Positions 1 through 9,965 are shown, counted from the stretch's first letter. The stretch: DNA of 64,000 nucleotides from Flavobacterium luteolum (GCF_027111275.1 NZ_CP114286.1:2108001-2172000), one strand, 5' to 3'. Numbers and translations: made by a program. Notes: generated by a model from the sequence alone, not told the origin.

Positions 1-2
1 CA

Positions 3-1409
3 GACGAAGGTTACTCTAAATCGCATTTTCAGCCGATTGTTCCTCCAAAAAGAAGAAGAAACTGCTACAGAATTGACGAAGAACAGATGAATGTTGAAAT
101 CACTCGTGGACGTTCAGACATTTATGATATTTTGACGCATTTGACTTTCATTTTTATTGAATCGCATAAAATTAAAAATAGAGTTTTAATAGATGATGGA
201 GGAGAAGTTTCGCGTGATTGGCAGAAATTAGAGCAAGCCGTTATGCAGACTAAAAAGCTTTCTCAAGTTGAAAAAGAAAAAGCAATTTCTCACGTTGCCA
301 ATATTTTAGCAAGAACTTTTGAGGAAGTATTAGATATTTATGATGCTTTTGGTTCAGAAAATGCACCAGATCGTTTCCTACACGTTATTTATTGGTTAGG
401 AAAATTAGCGATAGAAGAGATTGTTGAAAACAACAAACGTACGATCACTTTTAGTCCAGTTTTACGTGAAAGATTAGGACACCATATTCATGGAGAAATC
501 TGGGCAACAAATATTAAAGAAGTTTTAAAAGCAAACGATTTGCTGAAAAGACCAATTCACGTAATTAGTGCTAATATGCACAGTGTGATGAATTCGATTT
601 TTGCGACACCTTTGCTGAAAACAAAATATAAAGGAAAAACAGATTTCTTTATTTATGAAGAATTAAGCAGTTCAGGATCAAAAGAAATTAGAGGTCAAGT
701 AGAAGAATTGGCTTTAAAAAATGGAATGATTTCGTTGCCAGATTGTTCAGGAACTAATATCGATGTTCAGATTTTTGACACAGCTAAAATTGATTGGTCA
801 AAAACAGCTTTTTCACATGCCAATGTAGGCGAAGAAAAACCAGTTATAATCGTAATGGATTATGCTTTTGGAGAACAGGCTTACGAAACCATCGATGAGC
901 TTTTGAAACCATTTAAAAAAGAAACTTTACTAAATGTAAAATCGGTTTCTATTATGGGTAAAGCTGGAATTCTAGAAGGAGGAAAAGGCGATATTATGAT
1001 TCCGTCTGCGCATATCAACGAAGGAACGGCAGATAATTATTTCTTCGAAAATGAATTGACAGGTGCAATGTTTGAAGGAAATGATATAGATATTTATGAA
1101 GGAGCAATGGTTACCGTTCTTGGAACTTCATTACAAAATAGAGATTTATTAAAGTTTTTCCACGAATCGACTTGGGGTGTAATTGGTCTTGAAATGGAAG
1201 GATCTTATTATCAAAAAGCCATTCAGTCAGCATCTAAAATTAGAAAAAGCGTTCCGCATGATATTAAAGTTCGCTATGCTTATTATGCTTCAGATAATCC
1301 GCTGGAAACAGGAAGTACATTGGCCTCAGGCGGATTAGGAACAACTGGTGTGAAACCAACGTATTTAATTACAATTAAGATTCTAGAGCAGATTTTCAAC
1401 ATCAAATAA
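3..1409 (+). CDS. Nucleoside phosphorylase-like conserved protein (DUF6909-type), 5'-partial
   Basis: The reading frame is open to the left window edge, so the ATG at 87 is not a secure start: residues such as PPKRRRNCYRIDEEQ precede it in frame. The C-terminal half carries features that resemble a nucleoside phosphorylase/nucleosidase fold: a GDIMIPSAHINEGTADNYFF stretch, then GLEMEGSYYQKAI (like the ME(S/G)xA motif of that superfamily) and a late SDNP. From memory this matches the Bacteroidetes family DUF6909, which has no established reaction. It is soluble, with no signal peptide or membrane segment. It lies 9 bp before the Wzz-like gene and may be co-transcribed with it. The family is fairly sure; the enzymatic role is inference. 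Confidence 0.75.
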   Translation, partial: DEGYSKSHFQPIVPPKRRRNCYRIDEEQMNVEITRGRSDIYDILTHLTFIFIESHKIKNRVLIDDGGEVSRDWQKLEQAVMQTKKLSQVEKEKAISHVANILARTFEEVLDIYDAFGSENAPDRFLHVIYWLGKLAIEEIVENNKRTITFSPVLRERLGHHIHGEIWATNIKEVLKANDLLKRPIHVISANMHSVMNSIFATPLLKTKYKGKTDFFIYEELSSSGSKEIRGQVEELALKNGMISLPDCSGTNIDVQIFDTAKIDWSKTAFSHANVGEEKPVIIVMDYAFGEQAYETIDELLKPFKKETLLNVKSVSIMGKAGILEGGKGDIMIPSAHINEGTADNYFFENELTGAMFEGNDIDIYEGAMVTVLGTSLQNRDLLKFFHESTWGVIGLEMEGSYYQKAIQSASKIRKSVPHDIKVRYAYYASDNPLETGSTLASGGLGTTGVKPTYLITIKILEQIFNIK

Positions 1410-1418
1410 AAATCATAA

Positions 1419-2402
1419 ATGAGTACAAAAGTACCGCAGAATACAGAAGATCAGGAAGTTGATTTGGATTTTATATCAAAAAAAATAGGTAGCTTTTTTG
1501 AAAGAATAAACAGGTCTATTTTCAATAGTATCCAATTTTTTATAAAAAACTGGGTGATTGTCTTAATATTAGTTGGTGTTGGTTTTGGACTAGGGATGTT
1601 TTTGGATCAAAATCAAAAAAGTTATAGACACGAAATTATAGTTGCGCCAAATTTTGGGAGTACAGATTATTTATATGCAAAAGTCGATTTGATCAACTCA
1701 AAAATCAAAGAGAATGATACTCTTTTCTTAAAAGAAGTTGTAGGGATTTCAGATCCTAAAAACCTCAAACTAATTGAAGTAAAACCTATTGCTGACGTTT
1801 ATAATTTCATTCAGAATAAACCTGAAAACTTTGAATTAATAAAGTTGATGGCTGAAGATGGTGACATAAAAAAAGTATTAGAAGAAAATGTGACAAGCAA
1901 AAATTATAATTATCAAACATTGCTTTTATTTACTAACAAAAAGGTTACAGAGGAAAATTTGATTAAACCTCTTTTAGAATATTTAAACACTTCAGATTAT
2001 TATTCTAAAATTCAGAAAGTAGTTTATCGTAATGTCGAATTGAAAATTCAGCAAACAGATTCTATAATTAAACAAATTGATGGCATATTAAATAATTTAT
2101 CGAATTCGTCTAAAGGAACTTTAAAAAATGATAAGTTGATCTACTATAATGAAAACACACAATTAAACGATATTATTAAAAGTAAAGACGGTTTATTAAA
2201 TGAACAAGCAACGCAGAGAGTAGAGCTAATTGGTTTCAATAAGATTATAAAAGAAAATAACATCATTTTAAATTTACAGTTAGTTAAATTTGTCAACGGT
2301 AATCTGAAATTTTTACTACCATTTATATTTGTTTTGGCATTTATTTTCTTAGGATTTTTCAAATCATTTTATAAAAGACAAAAGCATTTAGCCAGTTTAT
2401 AG
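1419..2402 (+). CDS. Wzz-type chain-length determinant protein
   Basis: The protein has the layout of polysaccharide co-polymerases: a cytoplasmic N-terminus, a membrane segment at about residues 46-62 (WVIVLILVGVGFGLGMFL), a long periplasmic region rich in Lys, Asn and Glu with coiled-coil character, and a second membrane segment near residues 295-315 (FLLPFIFVLAFIFLGFF). No tyrosine-kinase domain follows, so it is the short Wzz kind rather than Wzc. Its place just upstream of a Wzx flippase and two Wzy-like genes supports a role in setting polysaccharide chain length. The periplasmic part is poorly conserved in this family, so the call rests mainly on topology and context. Confidence 0.75.
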   Translation: MSTKVPQNTEDQEVDLDFISKKIGSFFERINRSIFNSIQFFIKNWVIVLILVGVGFGLGMFLDQNQKSYRHEIIVAPNFGSTDYLYAKVDLINSKIKENDTLFLKEVVGISDPKNLKLIEVKPIADVYNFIQNKPENFELIKLMAEDGDIKKVLEENVTSKNYNYQTLLLFTNKKVTEENLIKPLLEYLNTSDYYSKIQKVVYRNVELKIQQTDSIIKQIDGILNNLSNSSKGTLKNDKLIYYNENTQLNDIIKSKDGLLNEQATQRVELIGFNKIIKENNIILNLQLVKFVNGNLKFLLPFIFVLAFIFLGFFKSFYKRQKHLASL

Positions 2403-2480
2403 GATAGAAGGATAAGATTTTTCAAAACTACATTTGGATTGAACCTAAACAAAAAAATTTCAGCAGAAATAGTAAATATA

Positions 2481-2489
2481 TATTTTTGC
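2481..2489 (+). promoter_or_regulatory. Bacteroidetes -7 promoter element TATTTTTGC
   Basis: This matches the TAnnTTTG(C) consensus of the primary sigma factor in Bacteroidetes. It lies 14 bp before the ATG at 2504. A TTG codon at 2486 inside this element is in frame with the gene but is unlikely to be the start. No clear -33 TTTG was seen. Confidence 0.55.
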
Positions 2490-2503
2490 AAAAAAAACAG
2501 CAG

Positions 2504-3040
2504 ATGAAAAAACAATTGATTTTTTTAAATTTAGTTTTAATAACATTATTTATTTCTTGTAAAAACAAAGAAGAAGCACAACCTGTTAAAGAAGTAAAAG
2601 CGAATACTTTTGATGTGATTGTTGATTTGAAAATTGAAAAAGACGATGAACTTATTCTTTTTTACAAAGATCCTTCAATTGCCTATTTTGATGCTAAAAA
2701 TACTGTTTATAATGGTGTAAAAGGAAAACCAGAATCTCAACAAGTAACATTTAGTATTCCTGAGGGAATTTTACCAAACGATATTCGTTTTGATATAAGT
2801 TCAAATAAAGAACAAAATCCGATTACGATAAATTCGATTACATTAAGCTTTGAAGGAAGAGTATTTAAAATTGAACAGAAAGATATTTTAAAATATTTTA
2901 CGCCAAATGATTTTATAAAACTTGATGAAGCAACAGGTACAGCAACATTCATTAAAAAAGGTGAAGAGTATGATCCTTATTTTTTAACAAAGGAAATTAT
3001 TTATCCTCAAATTGAAATGGTTAGAGGAGTTAAAATGTAA
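2504..3040 (+). CDS. Small lipoprotein of unknown function
   Basis: The ATG at 2504 is chosen over an in-frame TTG at 2486, because the TTG lies inside the promoter element. The N-terminus MKKQLIFLNLVLITLFISC is a lipoprotein signal peptide with lipobox FIS-C, followed by a charged linker (KNKEEAQPVKEVKAN). The mature domain of about 155 residues is soluble and beta-rich. I do not recognise it. It sits between the Wzz-like gene and the flippase, with its own promoter and a terminator behind it, so it is probably a separate unit within the polysaccharide region. A periplasmic or outer-membrane location is inferred from the lipobox. Confidence 0.7.
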   Translation: MKKQLIFLNLVLITLFISCKNKEEAQPVKEVKANTFDVIVDLKIEKDDELILFYKDPSIAYFDAKNTVYNGVKGKPESQQVTFSIPEGILPNDIRFDISSNKEQNPITINSITLSFEGRVFKIEQKDILKYFTPNDFIKLDEATGTATFIKKGEEYDPYFLTKEIIYPQIEMVRGVKM

Positions 3041-3068
3041 TTTTTGTTAATGATATAATTAATATTTT

Positions 3069-3105
3069 AAGGCTGTTCCTTCAAAAAGGTATAGCCTTCT
3101 TTTTA
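3069..3105 (+). terminator. Rho-independent terminator after the lipoprotein gene
   Basis: AAGGCT at 3069-3074 pairs with AGCCTT at 3093-3098, with a second inner CCT/AGG pairing, followed by CTTTTT. It separates the lipoprotein unit from the flippase gene. Confidence 0.7.
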
Positions 3106-3123
3106 CACTAAAACCAAAAGATA

Positions 3124-4425
3124 TTGAAGCTGATTTTTGATATATTTCAACGATTTAAAAAGCACAAAATTTTAGCTTCGAATTTTGTATATCTTTTTGT
3201 TCTTCAAGCTTTAAATGTTATTTTACCATTAATTACTTTTCCTTATTTAATACGAGTTTTGGGAGTTGAGTATTTTGGACTCTTGTCTTTTTCTATAGCT
3301 TTTGTAACTTATTTTCAAATTGTAACAGAATATGGATTTAATTCGACTGGTACACGTGATATTTCATTAGCAACAAATAATCGCGAAAGACAAATATTGA
3401 TTTTTAATCAAATAATGTCTGCCAAACTTGTGTTGGTAAGTATAAGTTTTGTTGTAATGATGGGAATTGTTTTCTTGTTTGATATTTTTAGAGCATACTG
3501 GTACATATATTTATTTTCCTTTGGATCTATTTTAGGTCAGGCTATTTTTCCTGTTTGGTTTTTTCATGGAATCCAAAAAATGAAGTATGTAACATATCTA
3601 AATTTAATTACTAAAACAATATTTGCACTTGCACTTTTTGTTTTTGTAACTAAAAAATCTGATTATTATTTAGTTCCAGTTTTTAATGCTTTAGGGTTTC
3701 TCTCTGCAGGTATTTTATCACTATTTTATATTTGGAAAGATTTTAAGATTAGCTTTAAATTGCAGTCTGTTAAAGGAATTAGAGAACAACTCAATAAGGC
3801 AAAATTCATGTTTTTGTCTGAACTTAAAATTTCGCTTTTTACAAATACAAACACACTAATTTTAGGAATTTTTGCTGGAAATCAGGCCGTAGGTTATTTT
3901 TCGGCAGCAGAGAAACTCGCTCGTGCAATAGGTAATCTGCAAACTCCAGTCTCAAATACTATTTTCCCATATCTTTCGGCAGAAATGGCTTTGGACAAGC
4001 TAAAAGCAATTATAAAAATAAAGAAAATAACAATTGTCGGATCCATTGTATTCTCTTTGATTGTTATCACCTGTTTTTGCTTTGCAGAGCAAATAATTTC
4101 TATTATTTATGGTAAAGAAATGCTCCCATCTGTGCTATTATTTAGAATTGTGATTCTGATACCATTATTATCGTTTTTAGATACAATGTTTGGTAAACAG
4201 ATTCTATTAAATTTAGGAAAAGATATATTTTATTTTAGAGTAATTGTTTTAGCTACAATCTTAAATTTTACTATTAATTTTATTTTGACCTATTTTTATC
4301 AGGAAACAGGAACAGCAATAAGTTTAATAATCACTCAGATATTTATTGTTTTAGGTATGTGGTATTTTGCACATAAAGAAATAAGTTTGATTTTAAAACA
4401 AAACAGCAATTATGGCAGTAATTAA
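3124..4425 (+). CDS. Wzx-type polysaccharide flippase
   Basis: This is a polytopic membrane protein of 433 residues with about 12-14 hydrophobic segments. It opens with the typical SNFVYLFVLQALNVILPLITFPYLIRVLGVEYFGLLSF signature of the RfbX/Wzx group of the MOP superfamily (residues about 20-56). It would flip lipid-linked repeat units across the inner membrane. The start is TTG at 3124: an in-frame stop lies at 3109-3111 and the next internal Met is near residue 98, inside the conserved region. It overlaps the following GT2 gene by 14 bp, which indicates translational coupling in the polysaccharide operon. Confidence 0.9.
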   Translation: MKLIFDIFQRFKKHKILASNFVYLFVLQALNVILPLITFPYLIRVLGVEYFGLLSFSIAFVTYFQIVTEYGFNSTGTRDISLATNNRERQILIFNQIMSAKLVLVSISFVVMMGIVFLFDIFRAYWYIYLFSFGSILGQAIFPVWFFHGIQKMKYVTYLNLITKTIFALALFVFVTKKSDYYLVPVFNALGFLSAGILSLFYIWKDFKISFKLQSVKGIREQLNKAKFMFLSELKISLFTNTNTLILGIFAGNQAVGYFSAAEKLARAIGNLQTPVSNTIFPYLSAEMALDKLKAIIKIKKITIVGSIVFSLIVITCFCFAEQIISIIYGKEMLPSVLLFRIVILIPLLSFLDTMFGKQILLNLGKDIFYFRVIVLATILNFTINFILTYFYQETGTAISLIITQIFIVLGMWYFAHKEISLILKQNSNYGSN

Positions 4426-5491
4426 AGTTAGCGTTGTTATTCCTGTTTACAATGCAAAAGATTATTTGCATGATTGTATAAAATCACTTATAAATCAGAC
4501 TCTTGAGGAGTGTGAATTTATTTTTATAAATGACGGTTCAACAGATAATAGCTTTGAAATAATAGAATCATATCAAAAAATTGATAGTCGAATTAAGCTC
4601 ATAAATCAAGAAAATGAAGGAATAGGTGAAGCAAGAAATGCTGGAATTGAGGTTGCTATTGGAGAATATATTGGTTTTTTGGATAATGATGATTTTTTAA
4701 AAATAGATTTTTTAGAGAATCTATATAAAAATGCCATAGAAAGAGATTTAGATATTTTAGTATCAAAAACAATATTAGGAAGGGACGGAAAATATATAAT
4801 TAAAGATCATGGTTTTATTACCGATTTAATATTTACAAAAGACTTTATACAAGAACAAATCATTCCAAATCTCTTAAAAACGGAAGATTTATTTGCAGTT
4901 TGGAATAAAATTTACAAACGGACTTTTATTTTCGAAAATAATATTCGTTTTCCAGACAACAGAGTAATTGAGGAAGATAATATATTTAACATTCAGTCTT
5001 TTAACAAAGCTAAGAAAGTTTTATTTATCGATTATGCGGGTTATTATTATAGGGATGTAGCTGATAGTAAATCAAGAAAGATTATTGAAAATGATTATTT
5101 TTCAAAAGCTCTTGAAAAATATTATTTGGATTATAAAAAAGAATATAGTCTCAGCATTTCATACGAAGAATTGGAGAAACTTAAAGCGATTAGATTTATT
5201 CAAAGAATCTTTTATTTAGTCTATAAATGTTCAGTATTAAAAATCCCGTTTAAAATAAAATGGGACTACATCAAAAACATGGTTTTTCATGAAAAAGTAT
5301 ATGAATTGTCCAAAAACTATGATGAAGAAATCCTCCAAGATAAAGGATTATATGAAAGAACCCTCTTAAAAATTATCACCAAAAAAACATCCTTTTTATT
5401 GGTTTTATTAATTTTTAGCATTCAAATTGGATATCATCCAAGAATTTCAGAAACAATAAGAAAGATAAATAAATTGACAAAAAAACGCTGA
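4412..5491 (+). CDS. GT2-family glycosyltransferase
   Basis: The GT-A fold signature is complete at the N-terminus: VSVVIPVYNAKDYLHDCI, then FINDGSTDNS (about residues 41-50) and FLDNDDF as the DXD-like metal and sugar-nucleotide site (about residues 90-96). A later WNKIYKR...EEDNIFN region fits inverting GT2 enzymes of capsule and O-antigen clusters. A hydrophobic stretch near residues 327-340 may anchor it to the membrane. The ATG at 4412 overlaps the flippase gene. The donor and acceptor sugars cannot be read from the sequence. Confidence 0.88.
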   Translation: MAVIKVSVVIPVYNAKDYLHDCIKSLINQTLEECEFIFINDGSTDNSFEIIESYQKIDSRIKLINQENEGIGEARNAGIEVAIGEYIGFLDNDDFLKIDFLENLYKNAIERDLDILVSKTILGRDGKYIIKDHGFITDLIFTKDFIQEQIIPNLLKTEDLFAVWNKIYKRTFIFENNIRFPDNRVIEEDNIFNIQSFNKAKKVLFIDYAGYYYRDVADSKSRKIIENDYFSKALEKYYLDYKKEYSLSISYEELEKLKAIRFIQRIFYLVYKCSVLKIPFKIKWDYIKNMVFHEKVYELSKNYDEEILQDKGLYERTLLKIITKKTSFLLVLLIFSIQIGYHPRISETIRKINKLTKKR

Positions 5492-5493
5492 TA

Positions 5494-6879
5494 GTGCTTG
5501 CAAAAATATATAATACATTATTTTTCTTAGGTCTTTTCTTTTTCCCATTTAACAGTTATGAAGGAATATCATTTTTGGGAGAATTTAAAACTGAGTCTGG
5601 AGCACTTTTTTTATTTGCTGGATTTTTATTTTTATTGATAAACACTTCTTTCACAAAAAGAATAATCTTTCCATACAAAAATTTTCTATTTCAGCTTGTA
5701 ATGTTATTTATAATTTGTTGTCTAATAACAACAATATTAAATGCCTCTTCGGTTAGTTCCAATTATTTTAAGAGTACAAGCGGTATAAATAGGTTCATAA
5801 GACAATATTTCGCTTTGCTTATTTCTGCTTTTGTATTTTTTATTTTCTATATCAATGTTTTAGCAAAAATGGAACTGAAAGACGTACTTTTTAAAGTAAG
5901 AAAAGTGTTTCTTTATTCTTTAATTGTAGCTTCTATATATGGTTTTTTGGAAATTTTAATTTCAGTTTTTGGCTATGTATTTTTATATCCAATTTTAAAA
6001 GGATTTAATTATTTTCCTTTCTTAGAAGTTAATCTTCATCCAGAAGGCAGAATTTCGACCATAAGTTACGAACCTCCTTTTTTAGCAATTTACCTTATTA
6101 CAATTTCTGGTTGGATGTTTAGTTATATTCTCACCAGTAAAAAACTAACGAGATTTTTGCCAACATTTGCTATTTTAGTTCTGACTTACTTTTCAGGATC
6201 ACGTACGGGATTAATCGTGGTATTTTTTCAAGGATTTGTTTTTTTAATTTTCTTATATAAAGACGTGAGATTTAAGAAATATGTGATCAATTTTTTAGTA
6301 GGAGCTTTAGTTGTTTTTTCAGTTTTGCTTGTGTTTAAAGGAGAAAAAGTAATTCAATCGGTTACCGAGAAAATGAATTCATTAAATTTTCAAAAAAATT
6401 TAACCAAAAGCGTTTCTAATCAATCGCGATTCGGGATGCAATATGCCGCATTACAGGTCTTTTTAGAAAATCCAATTATAGGAGTTGGGTTTGGCCAGCA
6501 AGCCTACCACAATAGAACTCATTATCCTTCTTGGGCAACAAGAAATAATTATGAGTTTGAATTGTATTATAAGAATAAAAAGGAAAAGGCATTTCCGCCA
6601 GGATATAATCTTTATACAAGACTTCTAGCAGAAACAGGTTTAATTGGAATTTCTTTATTTTTAATGTTACTTTATTTTTCTTTAAATGAAGTTCGGCTTT
6701 TGATGAAAAAGGCAAAAGAAGAAGAAAAAATAATTCTAATGATTATTTTAATTTCTCTTTTAGGACTATATATCAACTGGCTTCAAATAGACACTTTTAG
6801 AATTTATGGTGTTTGGCTTTGTTTGGCTATTTTAATCAGAATGCGATATAATAAAACTTTAATTTTAAAAAATGAATAA
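5494..6879 (+). CDS. Wzy/O-antigen ligase-type membrane protein
   Basis: The protein is 461 residues with about 11 membrane segments. It has the Wzy_C/O-antigen ligase hallmarks: SGSRTG in the middle, a large periplasmic loop with FGMQYAALQVFLENPIIGVGFGQQAYHN, then NLYTRLLAETGLIG before the last helices. It would polymerise repeat units or ligate the glycan to its lipid acceptor. The start is GTG at 5494, two bases after the previous stop. A second protein of the same class is encoded at 7660-8847, so the division into polymerase and ligase is open. Confidence 0.82.
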   Translation: MLAKIYNTLFFLGLFFFPFNSYEGISFLGEFKTESGALFLFAGFLFLLINTSFTKRIIFPYKNFLFQLVMLFIICCLITTILNASSVSSNYFKSTSGINRFIRQYFALLISAFVFFIFYINVLAKMELKDVLFKVRKVFLYSLIVASIYGFLEILISVFGYVFLYPILKGFNYFPFLEVNLHPEGRISTISYEPPFLAIYLITISGWMFSYILTSKKLTRFLPTFAILVLTYFSGSRTGLIVVFFQGFVFLIFLYKDVRFKKYVINFLVGALVVFSVLLVFKGEKVIQSVTEKMNSLNFQKNLTKSVSNQSRFGMQYAALQVFLENPIIGVGFGQQAYHNRTHYPSWATRNNYEFELYYKNKKEKAFPPGYNLYTRLLAETGLIGISLFLMLLYFSLNEVRLLMKKAKEEEKIILMIILISLLGLYINWLQIDTFRIYGVWLCLAILIRMRYNKTLILKNE

Positions 6880-7663
6880 CATCATTCTTTTAATACCATA
6901 TTATAATAATTCTGATGGATTAATGAAATCGTTGCAATCTATTGATCAAGATGAAGAGTTAGATATTTTAATTGTTGATGACGGAAGTATAAATAGATTT
7001 GAAGAAAATACAGCGATACAAAATTTTAAAGCAAAAGGAAAAATCTTTTTTGAATATTTACCGGAAAATAAAGGAATTGAAATAGCATTAAATACTGGTT
7101 TAAAAATTAGTATTGAAAAAAGATATAAATATATTGCAAGATTAGATTGTGGAGATATTTGTCTTGGGAAAAGATTTGCTATTCAGAGAAGCTTTTTGGA
7201 AGATAATCTAGAAATTAAAATAGTAGGTTCCAATGTTTTGGCAGTAGACAACAATGATACGTTTTTGTATTCAATCAATTTACCATTGAAGGATCGGGAT
7301 ATAAAAAATAAAATGTACTTTAATTCGATGTTGATTCATCCTGCTATAATGTTTTCTGCTGAAATTTTAAAAACGGTAGGATTGTATTCTTTAAATTACA
7401 AATCAGCTGAAGATTATGCTTTTTTCTTTGCTATTTCAAAGTCATACAAAATGGCAAATATTAGCGAGTATCTCACTCAAATAGAAATTAATGAAAAAGG
7501 TATTTCACTGCAAAAAAGAAAGCAGCAGGTAGCTTGTAGAATCAAAATTATAAAAGAGAATTTTTATTTTGGTTTTTATCCAATTTATGGGCTAATTAGA
7601 AATTATATCTTATTGATTCTTCCATATCGGTTTATTTTGTTTTTAAAAAGAAGTAAAAAATGA
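6872..7663 (+). CDS. Short GT2-family glycosyltransferase
   Basis: At 263 residues this is a compact GT-A enzyme: IILLIPYYNNSDGLMKSLQSI, then ILIVDDGS (about residues 32-39) and ARLDCGDICLGKRF. The last replaces the usual D-x-D-D with D-C-G-D. A LIHPAIMFSAE segment and SAEDYAFF fit the acceptor-side motifs of rhamnosyltransferase-like GT2 proteins. The C-terminus is hydrophobic and basic and probably membrane-associated. It overlaps its neighbours by 8 and 4 bp, so it belongs to the same operon. Specificity is unknown. Confidence 0.82.
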   Translation: MNNIILLIPYYNNSDGLMKSLQSIDQDEELDILIVDDGSINRFEENTAIQNFKAKGKIFFEYLPENKGIEIALNTGLKISIEKRYKYIARLDCGDICLGKRFAIQRSFLEDNLEIKIVGSNVLAVDNNDTFLYSINLPLKDRDIKNKMYFNSMLIHPAIMFSAEILKTVGLYSLNYKSAEDYAFFFAISKSYKMANISEYLTQIEINEKGISLQKRKQQVACRIKIIKENFYFGFYPIYGLIRNYILLILPYRFILFLKRSKK

Positions 7664-8847
7664 AAAGTTTTATACAGAAGAATTTATATCATTACTCAGC
7701 TTATTTTATGATTCTAGTGCTTTTCTTTTCTAAAGCACTACCCAATATTGGTTTAATTGTTCTTACAATCTTATTTTTAATAAATTTTGATATTAAGGCA
7801 TTTAAGATCAATTCTTATTCAAAACATATTTTATTGATTTTATTATTTTATCTTGTAGTAAAATCGGCTATTTATGGTAATTTATCGTTCGATTTTAGGG
7901 TTTACAAAGGTATATTGTTGGCATTTTGGATTTCGATTTTGCTGTCTAAAATAAAAGATATAAAAACATTAAAATTAGTTGTTTTAATAGGGATTGATAC
8001 TTGTATTTTAATTTCCTTTTTTCTTATAGGAGTATTTTATTTTCAAACAGGAATTCTGCCTTTTTCTAATACTGCTGAGGTGAACAAATTATTGCTTTTA
8101 GAGCGTCCATATATTGCATTTATTGCTGTTTTAGGGTTTTTAATATCTTTAGAAAAAGGAATAATTATATCAAAATGGCGTAAATTTTTTATATTCAATT
8201 CTGTTCTTTTACTTGGATTTATTTTATTGATTTCGGCGAGAATTTCAATTATCACTGTTTTTTTAATTGTAGGAGTATATTTTGTATTTTATTTTAAAAC
8301 GAAGTGGTACAAAAAAATTCTTTTTGCATTAGCTCTGGTACTTTTGTTTTTGGGTGTAGTTATGTCAAACAAAAATATTAGAGAAAGATTTTTTATAAAA
8401 AGTAATTTAGAAAAATCATTGCAAGAAGCCTCTGATTATGAGCCAAGAATTGTAATTTGGAACTGTGCCTATAAAATGACAAAACAGGATGATTTTATTT
8501 TATTGACAGGTTTTGACGGGTATCAAAAAATAAAAAATAATTTGCTTGACTGTTATGCATCAAGTATCGAAAATCAATCTAAAAAAGAATATTTTTTATC
8601 AGAAAAGTTTAATACCCACAATCAGTTTATTGATTTTTATTTAGTTGGTGGAATCATTGCTTTTCTTTTATTCTCAGCATTTTTTGTTGCATTATTTTTA
8701 GAATTAAGATTAGCTTTTTTTAAAATTGCAATAGTGATCTCTTTTCTGCTTTTTTTTATTGTAGAGAACATATTTTACCGACAATTTGGTTGTTATTTGT
8801 TTGGTATATTTGCACTAATTTTGCTCCAGAGAAAAGAAGATGAATAA
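7660..8847 (+). CDS. Second Wzy/WaaL-type membrane protein
   Basis: This is a polytopic protein of 395 residues with about 10 membrane segments. The large loop before the C-terminal helices has EPRIVIWNCAYKM, LLTGFDGYQKI and KFNTHNQFIDFYLVGGIIAFLLF. The THNQF...GG pattern is typical of O-antigen ligase/polymerase (Wzy_C) proteins. The start codon overlaps the previous stop (ATGA). Two such proteins in one gene string suggest one polymerase and one ligase, or two polymers. The sequence alone does not tell which is which. Confidence 0.78.
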   Translation: MKSFIQKNLYHYSAYFMILVLFFSKALPNIGLIVLTILFLINFDIKAFKINSYSKHILLILLFYLVVKSAIYGNLSFDFRVYKGILLAFWISILLSKIKDIKTLKLVVLIGIDTCILISFFLIGVFYFQTGILPFSNTAEVNKLLLLERPYIAFIAVLGFLISLEKGIIISKWRKFFIFNSVLLLGFILLISARISIITVFLIVGVYFVFYFKTKWYKKILFALALVLLFLGVVMSNKNIRERFFIKSNLEKSLQEASDYEPRIVIWNCAYKMTKQDDFILLTGFDGYQKIKNNLLDCYASSIENQSKKEYFLSEKFNTHNQFIDFYLVGGIIAFLLFSAFFVALFLELRLAFFKIAIVISFLLFFIVENIFYRQFGCYLFGIFALILLQRKEDE

Positions 8848-9964
8848 AATTAAAGTTGCGCATATTCTACATTCAGTAGGTGGGGTTGATGTTTCTTTGA
8901 GGCAGATACTTCACAATTTAGATACCGAAAATTTTGAGAGCATAGTGATTCATGGAAATTCTGATACTCAAAATGAATTTGTAGACAAAGATGCTAAGCC
9001 AATAGGATATTATAGGCTTCCGATATATAGAGAAATATCTTTTAGATATGATTTATTAGCAATTTTAAAAGCATGGAAAATTATTCGTAAAGAAAAACCA
9101 GATTTAATTCATTCACACAGTACAAAAGGTGGTGTTATTGGAAGGATAGTGGGTTTTTTAACAGGAATAAAAGTTTTGCATACACCACAGGCATTTTCTT
9201 TTTTAAGTACAGAAAGTAAGATTAAAAGGTCTTTTTTTTTAAAGATTGAAAAATTGCTTTCCAAAGGGAAAACGGTTTTAATTGCATCTTCTCAATCTGA
9301 ATTAAATAGGGCAGTGAATGAGGTCGGGTTTCCAAAATTTAAAACAGATCTTTTTAATAATGCGATAGAACCAATAGAAAAGATTTTTGATTTATCTATA
9401 CCTAAAACATGGCCAGATCAATATTTATGTACTGTAGGTAGACCTTGTTATCAAAAAAATATTGAAGAATTGATTGAAGTTTTATATGAACTTAATAAAA
9501 TTGTTGATGTACATTTGGTCATTCTAGGATTAGGGCATTATGCTGATCATATAAGACAAGTTGAAGATTTAATAGAAAAACTTAATTTAAAAAATAAAGT
9601 GACATTATTAAATTGGACAACAAGAGAAGATGTTTTAAACATTATAAGTAAATCAAAGATATATCTTTCAACAGCCAGATACGAAGGACTACCTTATTCA
9701 GTTATAGAAAGTTTAGCACTATCAATTCCAAGTATAGTTTCTGATTGTGATGGTAATAGAGATTTAATCATAAATAATTATAACGGTTATTGTATTAAGG
9801 AAAACAATACTGTAGAGTTTAGTAAAAAAATAAATGTTTTGCTTCAAGATGAAAAATTATATAATGAGTTTTCAAAAAATGCGAAAGAAACATTTGAAAT
9901 GAATCATAATATTTATAAAAAAATAAAGGATCTCGAATCTATTTATAGAGAGCAATTAACATAA
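8840..9964 (+). CDS. GT4-family glycosyltransferase
   Basis: This is a GT-B retaining transferase. The N-terminal domain opens with [20 protein letters not shown] and contains [16 protein letters not shown]. The C-terminal donor domain has [21 protein letters not shown] and the E-x7-E element in [21 protein letters not shown]. The closest type is the WecA-dependent capsule/O-antigen GT4 group. It overlaps the previous gene by 8 bp and is followed after one base by the UDP-xylose synthase gene. It is predicted to be cytoplasmic or membrane-peripheral. The sugar specificity is not visible. Confidence 0.88.
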   Translation: MNKIKVAHILHSVGGVDVSLRQILHNLDTENFESIVIHGNSDTQNEFVDKDAKPIGYYRLPIYREISFRYDLLAILKAWKIIRKEKPDLIHSHSTKGGVIGRIVGFLTGIKVLHTPQAFSFLSTESKIKRSFFLKIEKLLSKGKTVLIASSQSELNRAVNEVGFPKFKTDLFNNAIEPIEKIFDLSIPKTWPDQYLCTVGRPCYQKNIEELIEVLYELNKIVDVHLVILGLGHYADHIRQVEDLIEKLNLKNKVTLLNWTTREDVLNIISKSKIYLSTARYEGLPYSVIESLALSIPSIVSDCDGNRDLIINNYNGYCIKENNTVEFSKKINVLLQDEKLYNEFSKNAKETFEMNHNIYKKIKDLESIYREQLT

Positions 9965-9965
9965 T

